DNA of 64,000 nucleotides from Citrobacter sp. Cu233 (GCF_030332225.1 NZ_JAOWIF010000030.1:16688-80687); one strand, 5' to 3'; shown: positions 38,357-48,844, counted from the first letter of the stretch. Notes: generated from the sequence alone by a model not told the origin. Made by a program: numbers and translations.

Positions 38357-38887
38357 AAGACTTTCTCCAGTGATTTTGACGTCACATTAATTCAACTAAA
38401 ATTATTTTACAAAATCTAAAAAATTATTGATAGTCATAGACGTAATGAATGATTTCGACGCATCTGTTGTTAGTGTGGGCAGGTTACTCGTTTTCAACAA
38501 CTGGATAATTTTCATCCAGCTCAACGTCCGGTAAACATAACGTGGTTAAAAAGCCAGCTAAACCACATCCAGACAGCTACGCTTATACAGGTATCAGATA
38601 TCGGGAGGGGTTATGCTAACCATAGTGATGGACAGCTGAGGCATCATTGAGCCTACATTTTCCGCTTCTGTGTTGAAATCATCCCTGACGGCACGCGTCA
38701 CAGCGGGCATATCAAATCACCACCTATCTCATTGAATTAAATATTATTTTATGAGTAGCTCACTATTTATAGATAATCTGTATGTTTTGGTGGCACCGAT
38801 TCTTAATGTGGGCATGCTTAGCTAAACATGCCACAATACAAGCCGAAACCGGCTTAAATTTTTGCTAAATCAGGATATTAACTACCC
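38357..38887. other. Divergent ldhA-ydbH intergenic region
   Basis: These 531 bp have no convincing protein gene. A hairpin AAGCCG-AAAC-CGGCTT at 38840-38855 is followed by AAATTTTT, so it resembles a weak terminator on the plus strand about 30 bp before ydbH. A transcript starting near 38780 could end here as a short RNA, or it may be a ydbH leader. The region also carries both divergent promoters. Confidence 0.4.
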
Positions 38888-41527
38888 ATGAAGGGTAAAT
38901 ATAAAGCCGTATTGGCGCTACTATTATTGTTGACCCTTGTGCCACTGACGTTGTTGATGACGCTGGGCCTGTGGGTTCCGACGCTGGCGGGCATCTGGTT
39001 GCCGGTCGGTACGCGCATTGCGATGGATGAGAGTCCGCGGCTTACCCGGCACGGACTGCATATTCCCGAACTCCGCTACCTGGTCGATGATTGCCCGCTC
39101 GCACGTATCACCCAGGCAGATTTGTCGCATCCCAGCCGTTGGCTGCTGAACGTCGGTAGTCTTGAACTGGATTCCGCCTGTCTGGCCAAACTTCCGCAGA
39201 CGGAGCCATCGCCCGTCGCGCCTAAAACGCTGGCGGAATGGCAATCCATGCTGCCCAACACCTGGATTAACATCGATAAACTCATTCTCTCTCCGTGGCA
39301 GGAGTGGCAGGGCAAGCTGTCGCTCTCGCTGACGTCTGCCATTCAGCAGGTGAGTTATCAGGGTGAAAAGGTCAAATTCCAGGGCCGTCTGCATGGGCAA
39401 AATCTGACGGTAAATGAACTGGACGTCGCGGCATTTGAAGGGCAACCGCCGGTAAAACTGGTTGGGGAATTTACGATGCCGCTGGTTCCTGACGGGCTGC
39501 CAGTGAGCGGGCATGCGGTCGCAACGCTCAGTTTACCGCAGGAACCAACGCTTGTGGATGCGGAACTGGAATGGCAAGAAAATAGCGGACAACTGATCGT
39601 GATGGCACGGGATGCGGCCGATCCGCTTCTTGATCTGCCATGGGAAATAACGCGTCAGCAATTGACTATCAGTGACGGTCGCTGGAGCTGGCCGTATCAG
39701 GGGTTCCCGTTAAGTGGGCGTCTGGGGGTGAAAGTCGAAAACTGGCAGGCCGGTGTGGAAAATGCCGTGGTGAGTGGGCGTCTGAATATTCTGACGCAAG
39801 GTGAAGCTGGCAAAGGGAATGCGGTGTTAACCCTGGGGCCCGGTACGCTCAGCATGGATAACAGCGATATGCCGTTACAGTTAACCGGCGAGGCGAAGCA
39901 GGGCGACCTGATTTTTTATGCGATGTTACCCGCCAAACTCAGCGGCAGTCTGAACGATCCGCGGCTGGCTTTTGAACCTGGCGCGCTGCTGCGTTCCCGT
40001 GGCCGCGTCATCGACTCACTCGATATTGACGAAATTCGCTGGCCATTGGCTGGCGTTAAAGTGACACAGCGCGGTGTGGATGGGCGTCTACAGGCCATTT
40101 TACGAGCGCATGAAAACCAGATGGGCGGCTTTGAGTTGCACCTTGATGGTCTGGCAAATGATTTTCTTCCTGATGCCGGTCGCTGGCAGTGGCGGTATTG
40201 GGGCAAAGGCAGTTTTACGCCGATGCATGCGCTTTGGGATGTCGCGGGCAAAGGGGAGTGGCACGACAACACCCTGAGACTTTTCGATCTCTCGACCGGA
40301 TTTGACCATCTGCAATACGGCACAATGAAGGTGGAAAACCCGCGTCTGGTAATGGATGAACCGATCGTGTGGGTGCGGGACGCGGCACAGCCGACGTTTA
40401 GCGGCGCGCTGTCGCTGGACGCCGGAAAAACCACCTTCTCCGGGGGCAGTACTCTGCCGCCTTCAACCCTGAAGTTCAGTGTCGAAGGGACCGACCCGAC
40501 AATATTCCAGTTCAAAGGGCAGTTGCACGCGGGCGCAATTGGCCCGGTCCAGTTGAATGGCCGCTGGGATGGGATCCGCTTGCGTGGTCAGGCCTGGTGG
40601 CCAAAACAATCGCTCACCGTATTCCAGCCGCTGGTACCACCGGACTGGAAAATGAACCTGCGTGAAGGTGAACTGTATGCCCAGGTTGCTTTCTCCGCCG
40701 CGCCGGAACAGGGCTTTGAGGCGGGCGGTCATGGGGTATTAAAAGGCGGTAGCGCCTGGATGCCCGATAACCAGATCAATGGCGTCGATTTTGTGCTGCC
40801 GTTCCGTTTTAGCGAAGGGGCATGGCAACTTGGCACGCGCGGGCCGATTTCATTACGCATTGCGGAAGTCGTGAATCAGGTTACGGTGAAAAATATCACC
40901 GCCGACCTGCAGGGCGGCTATCCCTGGAGTGAAGATAACCCATTGCTGCTGAGCGATGTCAGCGCCGACTTGCTGGGCGGCAAAGTGGTGATGCAGCAAC
41001 TGCGCATGCCGCAGCATGATCCGGCATTAGTGCGGGTGCAAAATATCTCTTCCAGTGAACTCATCAGTGCGGTAAATCCGAAGCAGTTTGCTATGTCGGG
41101 TCCGGTCAGCGGTGCGTTACCGTTATGGTTAAACAATGAAAAGTGGATTATCAAAGACGGCTGGCTGACCAACCCGGGACCGATGACGTTGCGTATCGAC
41201 AAAGACACCGCGGATGCCGTTGTCAAAGATAACATGGCAGCTGGCGCGGCGATTAACTGGTTACGTTATATGGAAATCACCCATTCCTGGACGAAAATTA
41301 ATCTGGATAACCTCGGTGTGTTAACCATGCAGGCCGCTGTCACTGGTAATAGCCGGGTGGATGGCAAAGTGGGAACGGTAAATTTGAATTACACCCATGA
41401 GGAAAACGTCTTTACGTTATGGCGCAGTTTGCGTTTTGGCGACAATTTACAGGCATGGCTTGAGCAAAATGCAGCGCTGCCAGAAACCCATTGCCCGGAA
41501 GGCAAGGAATGTGAGGAACAACAATGA
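38888..41527 (+). CDS. ydbH: AsmA-like inter-membrane phospholipid transport protein YdbH
   Basis: This 879-residue protein has an N-terminal membrane anchor (about 7-35) and a long periplasmic body of repeating beta-strand segments. That fits the AsmA-like bridge proteins YhdP, TamB and YdbH, which redundantly move phospholipids from inner to outer membrane in E. coli. Length equals E. coli YdbH. The last four bases overlap ynbE, and ydbL follows at once, so the three form a translationally coupled unit that builds one complex. Confidence 0.93.
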   Translation: MKGKYKAVLALLLLLTLVPLTLLMTLGLWVPTLAGIWLPVGTRIAMDESPRLTRHGLHIPELRYLVDDCPLARITQADLSHPSRWLLNVGSLELDSACLAKLPQTEPSPVAPKTLAEWQSMLPNTWINIDKLILSPWQEWQGKLSLSLTSAIQQVSYQGEKVKFQGRLHGQNLTVNELDVAAFEGQPPVKLVGEFTMPLVPDGLPVSGHAVATLSLPQEPTLVDAELEWQENSGQLIVMARDAADPLLDLPWEITRQQLTISDGRWSWPYQGFPLSGRLGVKVENWQAGVENAVVSGRLNILTQGEAGKGNAVLTLGPGTLSMDNSDMPLQLTGEAKQGDLIFYAMLPAKLSGSLNDPRLAFEPGALLRSRGRVIDSLDIDEIRWPLAGVKVTQRGVDGRLQAILRAHENQMGGFELHLDGLANDFLPDAGRWQWRYWGKGSFTPMHALWDVAGKGEWHDNTLRLFDLSTGFDHLQYGTMKVENPRLVMDEPIVWVRDAAQPTFSGALSLDAGKTTFSGGSTLPPSTLKFSVEGTDPTIFQFKGQLHAGAIGPVQLNGRWDGIRLRGQAWWPKQSLTVFQPLVPPDWKMNLREGELYAQVAFSAAPEQGFEAGGHGVLKGGSAWMPDNQINGVDFVLPFRFSEGAWQLGTRGPISLRIAEVVNQVTVKNITADLQGGYPWSEDNPLLLSDVSADLLGGKVVMQQLRMPQHDPALVRVQNISSSELISAVNPKQFAMSGPVSGALPLWLNNEKWIIKDGWLTNPGPMTLRIDKDTADAVVKDNMAAGAAINWLRYMEITHSWTKINLDNLGVLTMQAAVTGNSRVDGKVGTVNLNYTHEENVFTLWRSLRFGDNLQAWLEQNAALPETHCPEGKECEEQQ

Positions 41528-41715
41528 AAACTATCGCGGCTATGCTGGGACTGCTGGCGTCATCTTTGCTGGTAGGGTGCACCCCGCGCATTGAAGTTGC
41601 AGCGCCGAAAGAGCCCATTACCATCAATATGAACGTCAAAATCGAGCATGAGATCCATATTAAAGTGGATAAAGACGTCGAGAGCCTGTTGAAATCACGC
41701 AGTGATTTATTCTGA
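41524..41715 (+). CDS. ynbE: Outer-membrane lipoprotein YnbE
   Basis: This 63-residue lipoprotein has the lipobox LLVGC (Cys19). The mature part is dominated by alternating charged and hydrophobic residues (NMNVKIEHEIHIKVDK), suited to adding a beta strand to a partner. In E. coli YnbE completes the C-terminal end of the YdbH bridge at the outer membrane. ATGA overlap with ydbH. Confidence 0.93.
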   Translation: MKTIAAMLGLLASSLLVGCTPRIEVAAPKEPITINMNVKIEHEIHIKVDKDVESLLKSRSDLF

Positions 41716-41722
41716 GGTGACG

Positions 41723-42046
41723 ATGAAAAAACAGCTAAAAGTGACCATACTGCTGCTGAGTTTGCTAAGCGCTAACGCCTTTGCCCTGACCCTGGCGGAT
41801 GCCAGAACCCAGGGACGGGTGGGTGAAACGCTCAATGGCTACCTTGTGGCATTGAAGACCGATGCGGAAACCCAGTCGCTGGTGAGTGAGATTAACAAGG
41901 CGCGCAGTGCCAGCTACCAACAGCTGGCCGAGAGTAACAATATTCCCGTCGATGAAGTGGCAAAAATGGCCGGGCAAAAGCTGGTGGCTCGCGCCAAACC
42001 GGGGGAATACGTCCAGGGTATTAACGGGAAGTGGTTGAAAAAGTAA
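41723..42046 (+). CDS. ydbL: Periplasmic chaperone-like protein YdbL
   Basis: This 107-residue DUF1318 protein has a signal peptide (MKKQLKVTILLLSLLSANAFA). In E. coli YdbL acts with YdbH and YnbE, preventing YnbE from self-assembling wrongly. I chose the ATG at 41723 (MKKQ) since GAGGTG precedes it and the signal peptide starts there; seven codons upstream overlap ynbE. The gap to ynbE is only 7 bp. Confidence 0.93.
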   Translation: MKKQLKVTILLLSLLSANAFALTLADARTQGRVGETLNGYLVALKTDAETQSLVSEINKARSASYQQLAESNNIPVDEVAKMAGQKLVARAKPGEYVQGINGKWLKK

Positions 42047-42090
42047 TCTGATTTTTAATCAATGAGATGTATCTGGCAGGCAACGATTAA

Positions 42091-42113
42091 TTGATCCAGT
42101 ATAATTGGATCAA
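42091..42113 (+). promoter_or_regulatory. Inverted repeat enclosing a consensus -10 box upstream of ynbA
   Basis: TTGATCCA and TGGATCAA flank GTATAAT, so a perfect TATAAT (42100-42105) lies inside an 8-bp-arm inverted repeat, 20 bp upstream of ynbA. I see no good -35 box at 17 bp. This may be an operated promoter for the ynb genes or a hairpin. Confidence 0.5.
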
Positions 42114-42133
42114 CGAATTATCAAGGAGTGATG

Positions 42134-42739
42134 ATGACGCTTTATCAGATAAAGCCTGCTTTTCAGGCTCTTTTACGCCCGGTCATGTTCTGGTTATATA
42201 AAAGAAGCGTCACGGCCAATCACGTTACCCTTGCCGCGATAGCGCTTTCTTTTGCGACCGGCGCGGTGTTGTTTCTTTTCCCCCAACCCGAACTCTTCGC
42301 GCTGCTGCCCATCGTATTGTTTGTGCGTATGGCGCTCAATGCGCTGGATGGCATGCTGGCGCGGGAATGCAATCAACAATCCCGCCTGGGGGCTATCCTG
42401 AATGAATCCGGGGATATTCTCTCCGACCTCGCGCTGTATCTGCCCTTTATGCTGCTCCCCGGCAGCAACGCGCTGCTGGTGCTGGTCATGCTGTTTTGCA
42501 CGGTAATGACGGAGTTCTGCGGCGTGCTGGTACAAACCATCAATGGCGTGCGCAGCTATGCCGGGCCGCTGGGTAAAAGTGACAGGGCGCTGGTGTTTGG
42601 CGCATGGGGGCTGGCGCTGGCGCTGTGGCCGCAACTGGTGCAGTGGAACAACATCGTTTGGGGCATTGCCACATTATTGCTGCTGTGGACGGTCATTAAC
42701 CGCTGCAAGAGCGCATTACGTGAAGAGGGGGCAAAATGA
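42134..42739 (+). CDS. ynbA: CDP-alcohol phosphatidyltransferase family protein YnbA
   Basis: This 201-residue integral membrane protein has several helices and a CDP-alcohol phosphotransferase motif, LDGMLAREC then LGAILNESGDILSD. Compared with the usual D-x2-DG-x2-AR-x8-G-x3-D-x3-D, two aspartates are asparagines here (NALDG and AILNES). The E. coli protein is similar as I recall, so this is a subfamily trait. Enzymes of this kind join CDP-diacylglycerol to an alcohol. The start at 42134 (MTLYQIKP) has AAGGAG five bases before it. The gene overlaps ynbB by four bases. Confidence 0.9.
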   Translation: MTLYQIKPAFQALLRPVMFWLYKRSVTANHVTLAAIALSFATGAVLFLFPQPELFALLPIVLFVRMALNALDGMLARECNQQSRLGAILNESGDILSDLALYLPFMLLPGSNALLVLVMLFCTVMTEFCGVLVQTINGVRSYAGPLGKSDRALVFGAWGLALALWPQLVQWNNIVWGIATLLLLWTVINRCKSALREEGAK

Positions 42740-43653
42740 TGCTGCTGGAAAAATCGCTGGCGGTGATTTTTGCCCTGCTGCTGATTGCGACGCTGGTGAA
42801 CGGTCTGCTGGTATGGCGGCGTCCGGGTAAAGACTGGCGTGAGCTGACGCTGCGTATCCGCACCTGGTGGGTGATCATTGTTCTGTTTTCGCTGGCTATC
42901 TTAAGCCCGCACTGGCTAGCGTTGACCTTCTTCGCGCTGGTGAGTTTTATGGCGTTAAAGGAATTTTTAACGCTGGCCCCGTCGCGCCAGACCGATCGCA
43001 TGCCGCTGTTGTGGATGTTTATTGCGATCCCCATCAACTACTGGCTGATTGGTATCAACTGGTACGGCATGTTTGTGGTGTTTATCCCGGTGTATGCATT
43101 TTTATTCTTACCTGTACGCATGGTGATCGCCGGCGACACCCAGGGATTTTTACGCTACGCCTCCCAGCATCACTGGAGCCTGATGACTACCGTGTTTGCG
43201 TTTAGTCACGTGGCATTTTTGCTGGTGCTGCCCGCAGACGGCAAGCAGACCGGCGCACTGCTGGTACTTTTCCTCGTCGGCTTAACGGAATTCAACGACA
43301 TTGCGCAGTACCTGTGGGGTAAATCAATGGGCCGCATTAAGGTGATACCAAAGGTCAGCCCCAACAAAACGCTGGCAGGACTGGTCGGCGGCGTGGCGAC
43401 CACCACGCTGGCGGCGGCGTTGCTGGGACCGTTAATGACGCCATTAAGCGTACCAATGGCGATGCTGGCAGGGTTTATCATCGGGATCAGCGGCTTTTGT
43501 GGCGATGTGGTGATGTCGGCCATTAAGCGCGACATTGGCGTGAAAGACAGCGGTACGCTGTTGCCCGGCCATGGCGGTATTCTCGATCGGCTGGATTCAC
43601 TGATCTTCACCGCCCCGGTGTTTTTCCACTTCATTCGCTACTTTTACTACTAA
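42736..43653 (+). CDS. ynbB: CDP-diglyceride synthase-like YnbB
   Basis: This 305-residue membrane protein of the phosphatidate cytidylyltransferase (CdsA) family has about eight hydrophobic segments. The C-terminal signature GDVVMSAIKRDIGVKDSGTLLPGHGGILDRLDS is the CdsA motif with the metal-binding aspartates. It should form CDP-diacylglycerol from phosphatidate and CTP, the direct substrate for a YnbA-type enzyme. The gene overlaps ynbA (ATGA) and lies 3 bp from the acyltransferase gene. Confidence 0.92.
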   Translation: MMLLEKSLAVIFALLLIATLVNGLLVWRRPGKDWRELTLRIRTWWVIIVLFSLAILSPHWLALTFFALVSFMALKEFLTLAPSRQTDRMPLLWMFIAIPINYWLIGINWYGMFVVFIPVYAFLFLPVRMVIAGDTQGFLRYASQHHWSLMTTVFAFSHVAFLLVLPADGKQTGALLVLFLVGLTEFNDIAQYLWGKSMGRIKVIPKVSPNKTLAGLVGGVATTTLAAALLGPLMTPLSVPMAMLAGFIIGISGFCGDVVMSAIKRDIGVKDSGTLLPGHGGILDRLDSLIFTAPVFFHFIRYFYY

Positions 43654-43656
43654 CTT

Positions 43657-44298
43657 ATGATCAATTCATTTCTGCGAACGCTGTTTACACTGTGCATCGT
43701 CTGGCCGGTGATCTGGCTGTGGCTTGGGCTACGCGTCAGGCACCGGGATCGACTGCCGAAGCAGGGTCCGGCGATCGTGGTGGCGAATCACAACAGCCAT
43801 ATGGATGTTTTTGCGCTGTTGTCGCTGTTTCCGCTGCGTCGTCAGGGGGCTATCCATCCGGTGGCGGCGGCTGACTATTTTCTGCGGAATAAATGGATGG
43901 CCTGGTTTGCGCTCAATATTCTCAACATTATTCCGATTACGCGAAAGGGCGGCGAAACAAACCCGCTGGCGCAGTGCGAACAGGCATTACGCGACGGCAA
44001 AATACTGATCCTGTTCCCTGAAGGGACGCGTGGTGAACCGGGGCTGCTGGCCCCGCTGAAATCCGGTGTCTGGCACCTCAGCCAGCGCATACCGGAGGTG
44101 CCGATTATTCCCGTCTGGCTGCGCGGGACAGAGCACGTAATGGCGAAGGGGAATCGTATTCCTTTGCCGCTGTTTATTGACGTCAACATTGGCAGGCCGC
44201 TGGCCGCCGATTGCGATAAACACATCTTCATGGACGATCTCAGGCAGCAACTGTTGCTGCTTCAGCAACAAACCACAGGACAGCACCCTCATGACTAA
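43657..44298 (+). CDS. PlsC-type 1-acyl-glycerol-3-phosphate acyltransferase
   Basis: This 213-residue protein has an N-terminal hydrophobic helix (about 8-26), the HX4D motif NHNSHMD (His45, Asp50) and FPEGTRG at 120-126, both required for acyl transfer to lysophosphatidate. It would supply phosphatidate to YnbB. I recall no such gene between ynbB and ynbC in K-12. It overlaps ynbC by 8 bp. Confidence 0.9.
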   Translation: MINSFLRTLFTLCIVWPVIWLWLGLRVRHRDRLPKQGPAIVVANHNSHMDVFALLSLFPLRRQGAIHPVAAADYFLRNKWMAWFALNILNIIPITRKGGETNPLAQCEQALRDGKILILFPEGTRGEPGLLAPLKSGVWHLSQRIPEVPIIPVWLRGTEHVMAKGNRIPLPLFIDVNIGRPLAADCDKHIFMDDLRQQLLLLQQQTTGQHPHD

Positions 44299-46051
44299 CA
44301 CTCGAGTGCCGGATGAACGCCCGTTTTTGACCAGCGACAACACCGCGCTGTTTTTTCGCCACTGGCCGCCATTAGCCGCGGGTTCTGCGCCCAAAGTGAT
44401 CGTCCTGTTTCATCGTGGGCACGAACATTCCGGGCGTTTGCAACATATAGTGGATGAACTGGCAATGCCGGATACCGCGTTCTATGCCTGGGATGCGCGA
44501 GGTCACGGACAGTCGCCGGGCCAGCGCGGGTATAGCCCGTCGCTGGCGCGTTCGGTGCAGGATGTTGACGAGTTTGTGCGTTTTGCTGCCGCCGACAGTC
44601 AGGCTGCAATGGAAGACGTGGTGGTGGTGGCGCAAAGCGTGGGGGCGGTGCTGGCAGCGACCTGGGCCCATGATTACGCGCCTTCTATTCGCGGGCTGGT
44701 GCTGGCGTCACCGGCATTTGAAGTCAAATTGTACGTGCCGTTTGCCCGTCCAGGGTTGGCGTTAATGCATCGCCTGCGCGGCCTGTTTTTCGTCAACTCC
44801 TACGTCAAAGGCAAATACCTGACCCACGATCCTGAGCGCGTGGCAAGCTTCAACCAGGATAAATACATCACCCGGGCGATTGCGGTGAACATCCTGCTCG
44901 ATCTCTATAAAACCGCGGAACGCATTGTCAGCGATGCCAGCGCCATTACCTTGCCGGTGCAGTTGTTGGTCTCCGGGGACGATTTTGTTGTACATCGCCA
45001 GCCACAGATTGATTTTTACCAGCGCCTGAGAAGTCCGCTCAAGGAACTGCACGTGTTGCCGGGGTTTTATCATGACACGCTGGGTGAGAAGGACCGGCAT
45101 CTGGCGTTTGACAAAATGCGTGATTTTATCGACACGCTGTATGCGATGCCGCCGCAGCGCTTTGATTACCGTAATGAAGACCGCTGGAGCCCCGGTGCGG
45201 ATAGCTGGCGGATGCTGAGCGGTGGGCCTGCGCCATATTCGATTGACGATATTGCCTACCGCGGCCTGCGCTATGGCATGAAATTACTCGGGACGCAATC
45301 AACGGGCGTCCGTCTGGGGTTTGATACCGGTTTTGATTCGGGGAGTACGCTGGATTATGTCTATCGCAACCAACCTCAGGGCAGCAGCGCGCTGGGGCGC
45401 TTGATTGACAAAAACTATCTGAATAGCGTGGGCTGGAAGGGGATTCGCCAGCGTAAGGTCCATTTGCAGATGCTGATCCGCCAGGCGGTTGCACAGCTTG
45501 CAGAGCAGGGAAGTGCGGTGCATGTGGTGGATATCGCCGCCGGACACGGGCGCTATGTTCTCGACGCGCTGGAAGGCGAAACGGCGGTCAACTCGATTTT
45601 ACTGCGCGATTACAGTGAACTGAACGTCAAGAAAGGCAGTGAGATGATTGCCAGTCGTGGCATGGCTGAAATTGCCCGCTTCGAGCAGGGCGATGCCTTC
45701 AACCGCGAACAGCTTGCGTCGCTGGAACCGCGTCCTACGCTGGGTATTGTCTCGGGTTTATATGAACTCTTCCCCGAAAACACGCTGGTACGCAATTCGC
45801 TCGCCGGTCTGGCAGACGCAATAGCGCCGGGGGGCGTGCTGATCTACACCGGTCAGCCCTGGCACCCGCAGTTAAAAACCATCGCCTGGTCGCTGACCAG
45901 CCACAAAGATGGCAAAGCCTGGGTGATGCGCGTACGTACGCAGGGCGAAATGGATGCGCTGGTGCGGGAAGCAGGATTTGATAAATGCACGCAGCTGATT
46001 GATGAATGGGGGATTTTCACCGTCTCCATGGCGGTGCGCCGTGGGGGCTGA
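44291..46051 (+). CDS. ynbC: Bifunctional alpha/beta hydrolase and SAM-dependent methyltransferase YnbC
   Basis: This 586-residue protein is a fusion. The N-terminal half (about 10-290) is a serine hydrolase of the lysophospholipase or aminopeptidase S33 type, with nucleophile Ser116 (AQSVGA), an acid in VSGDDF (about 230) and His261 (GFYHDTLGE). The C-terminal half (about 400-586) is a class I methyltransferase with the SAM motif VVDIAAGHG (412-420). The start (MTNTRVPDE) overlaps the acyltransferase stop, so translation is coupled. The substrate is unknown, probably a lipid. Confidence 0.9.
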   Translation: MTNTRVPDERPFLTSDNTALFFRHWPPLAAGSAPKVIVLFHRGHEHSGRLQHIVDELAMPDTAFYAWDARGHGQSPGQRGYSPSLARSVQDVDEFVRFAAADSQAAMEDVVVVAQSVGAVLAATWAHDYAPSIRGLVLASPAFEVKLYVPFARPGLALMHRLRGLFFVNSYVKGKYLTHDPERVASFNQDKYITRAIAVNILLDLYKTAERIVSDASAITLPVQLLVSGDDFVVHRQPQIDFYQRLRSPLKELHVLPGFYHDTLGEKDRHLAFDKMRDFIDTLYAMPPQRFDYRNEDRWSPGADSWRMLSGGPAPYSIDDIAYRGLRYGMKLLGTQSTGVRLGFDTGFDSGSTLDYVYRNQPQGSSALGRLIDKNYLNSVGWKGIRQRKVHLQMLIRQAVAQLAEQGSAVHVVDIAAGHGRYVLDALEGETAVNSILLRDYSELNVKKGSEMIASRGMAEIARFEQGDAFNREQLASLEPRPTLGIVSGLYELFPENTLVRNSLAGLADAIAPGGVLIYTGQPWHPQLKTIAWSLTSHKDGKAWVMRVRTQGEMDALVREAGFDKCTQLIDEWGIFTVSMAVRRGG

Positions 46052-46064
46052 ACGTCGTAAGGTG

Positions 46065-47345
46065 ATGGTGCAGGCGGTTGGTTGGTTATTGCTGCTGGCC
46101 CCTTTCTTTTTCCTTACGTACGGGAAGGTCAATCAGTTTACTGCCTGGCAGGACGCACAGCATGATAACGTCGGCAGTATCGTGTTTGGCTGGGAGTCCG
46201 CCATTCCTTTTATTCCGTGGACCATTCTGCCTTACTGGAGTCTGGATCTGTTTTACGGGCTGTCGCTGTTTGTCTGTGCTACGCGCTTCGAACAACGGCG
46301 GCTGGTGCTGCGTCTGATACTGGCGTCGGTTATCGCCTGCGTCGGTTTTTTGCTGTTCCCACTCCAGTTTAGTTTTACGCGCCCTGAAGTCAGCGGCGCG
46401 GCAGGCTGGCTGTTTGCCCAGCTTGAACAGTTCGACTTGCCCTATAACCAGTCGCCGTCACTGCATATTATTCTCTGCTGGCTGCTGTGGCGGCATTTTA
46501 GTCACCATCTTAGCGGTGGCTGGCGCAGGCTGTGTGACGGTTGGTTCTTATTGATCGCCGTGTCGGTGCTCACCACCTGGCAGCATCATTTTATCGATAT
46601 CATTACCGGCCTGGCGGCAGGTATGCTGACTGACTGGATGGTGCCGGAACAGCGCCGCTGGCGCTGGTGTCAACCCGATGCGGCGCGATTAAGGTTGATG
46701 CGCCGCTATCTGTTGGGGGCCGTGTTGTGCCTTGCCGCTGGCGTATGGCTGACCTCCTGGCTGCTGTGGCCTGCCGTATCGTTGCTGATGGTGAGCTACG
46801 GCTATGGCGGATTCGGCACAGCGGCTACGGGTAAAGATGAGCAGGGCCGACTGCCCCCCGCCGTGTATGGGTTGACGCTGCCGTGGCGAGTCGGAATGTG
46901 GCTGTCGATGCGCGGATTTACCCGCCGTTTGCCGCCGGTGAGCAACATTGCTGCTGGCGTTTATCTCGGCAGCTTTCCGCGCTGTGTTCCTGAACAACAT
47001 GCGGTGCTGGACCTCACTTTTGAGTTTGCGCGTGGGCGTGCTACCGCTATGCGTGCCTATTCTTGCATACCGATGTTGGATCTGGTTATTCCCGAGGAAG
47101 CAGAGTTACAACGGGCGGTAGACAGGCTGGAAACGCTGCGTCAGGAGCAGGGGACAGTGCTGGTGCATTGTGCGTTGGGGCTGTCGCGCAGTGCGATGGT
47201 GGTTGCGGCGTGGCTGTTGCAGTATGGCCATGTAGCGACGGCAGAGCAGGCGGTGGCACACATTCGCGAACGTCGGGCGCAGGTGGTGCTGACGGATAAA
47301 CATCTGGAGATGCTACAGCAATGGCAACGGAAAGTGACGGTGTAA
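46065..47345 (+). CDS. ynbD: PAP2-like and dual-specificity phosphatase fusion YnbD
   Basis: From 46065 the protein has 426 residues: an N-terminal membrane region with PAP2-like features (conserved YNQSPSLHI and HHFIDIITG), and a C-terminal cysteine phosphatase with the P-loop HCALGLSRS (about 368-376). The latter resembles eukaryotic PTPMT1, which dephosphorylates phosphatidylglycerophosphate. The exact start is unclear: GTG at 46041 inside ynbC and ATG at 46065 are both possible, and neither has an ideal ribosome site. It follows ynbC by 13 bp and overlaps the next gene by 25 bp. Confidence 0.85.
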   Translation: MVQAVGWLLLLAPFFFLTYGKVNQFTAWQDAQHDNVGSIVFGWESAIPFIPWTILPYWSLDLFYGLSLFVCATRFEQRRLVLRLILASVIACVGFLLFPLQFSFTRPEVSGAAGWLFAQLEQFDLPYNQSPSLHIILCWLLWRHFSHHLSGGWRRLCDGWFLLIAVSVLTTWQHHFIDIITGLAAGMLTDWMVPEQRRWRWCQPDAARLRLMRRYLLGAVLCLAAGVWLTSWLLWPAVSLLMVSYGYGGFGTAATGKDEQGRLPPAVYGLTLPWRVGMWLSMRGFTRRLPPVSNIAAGVYLGSFPRCVPEQHAVLDLTFEFARGRATAMRAYSCIPMLDLVIPEEAELQRAVDRLETLRQEQGTVLVHCALGLSRSAMVVAAWLLQYGHVATAEQAVAHIRERRAQVVLTDKHLEMLQQWQRKVTV

Positions 47346-47722
47346 CTAATCATGAAGCGCTGCAGCGTGATTTGCTGCGGCACACGCTGACAAGCTGGCG
47401 CTTTATTTTGCTTTTTAGCGTCCCGCCGATGGTGTGGGTGATTTTTGTCGCACAGCCAGGTGTGTTCCGTGCGGTTATCGCGCTGCTGTGCGCCAGCGTC
47501 TGGTTTGGCTGCTGGCGACTGTGGCTTGACGTTCGTTATTTTTCGCTGCTCGCTGAGCAAAACAACACGCAGGTCGGAGAGGCGCTCTACGCTATCTGGC
47601 GTCGCGACAGGCTGAAAACGCTCACCCTGGCCGAGCGCCAGGCGGGGGCGTTGACGCAGTTTCGGCGCACGCTTTATTGGGTTGCTGCGTTGTGGGCGGC
47701 CTGGTTGATGATGCTGGTTTAG
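47321..47722 (+). CDS. Membrane protein of the ynb operon, unknown function
   Basis: This 133-residue protein has two adjacent hydrophobic helices (about 27-46 and 48-67), a central charged cytoplasmic part ([26 protein letters not shown]) and a third helix at the end (about 118-133). It overlaps ynbD by 25 bp in another frame, so coupled translation is likely. I do not recognise its family. The context ties it to the lipid operon. Confidence 0.75.
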   Translation: MATESDGVTNHEALQRDLLRHTLTSWRFILLFSVPPMVWVIFVAQPGVFRAVIALLCASVWFGCWRLWLDVRYFSLLAEQNNTQVGEALYAIWRRDRLKTLTLAERQAGALTQFRRTLYWVAALWAAWLMMLV

Positions 47723-47806
47723 TGTTTGTGGCAGCGCAATAGTTGCCACACGGCGCGGTGTTGATACTGATATAGTTCCCCTCCGGTAGCGTCCTGGGGT
47801 GAAATC

Positions 47807-47992
47807 ATGTGGCTTTTCAAGTGGTATGTCTGGAATCGTTGGGTATTCAAACTGTTAAGCCGGGATGTCGCGGAGCCTGAACAATTTTTGCGTCATTGCT
47901 GGGAAGAGAATCTGGCGAAGTGCAGGGATTATGCAACTATCTGGCGTGATATTAATCGCATTCACGGCAAGCAGGCGCGGGCAAAAAAGTAA
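47807..47992 (+). CDS. Short basic protein, unknown function
   Basis: This 61-residue protein is rich in tryptophan, arginine and lysine (WLFKWYVWNRWVFKLL at the start, GKQARAKK at the end), with an amphipathic N-terminal helix. TGGGGTG lies before the ATG. There is no signal peptide and no known domain. It is 84 bp from the ynb operon and converges on azoR; it may be the last gene of the operon. Confidence 0.6.
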   Translation: MWLFKWYVWNRWVFKLLSRDVAEPEQFLRHCWEENLAKCRDYATIWRDINRIHGKQARAKK

Positions 47993-48037
47993 CTGCGGGT
48001 GGGAACCCCTCCCACCGGATGGTGAGAGGGAAAGTTA

Positions 48038-48655
<618 letters not shown>

Positions 48656-48844
48656 TTATGTGTTTGAAGGGGATGAGCCCCGTTGCTTGTTGACACTTTA
48701 TTCACAATCCTGCCGCAGTGATAGCGCAATATATCGAATCCTATGTTCGAAATTATTGAACAACACATGAAAAGCGCCGATGTGGTACTCTATACCCATC
48801 ATCTACAAGAGATTTAACCCGGCAGAGCACTGCCCTCTAACGCT

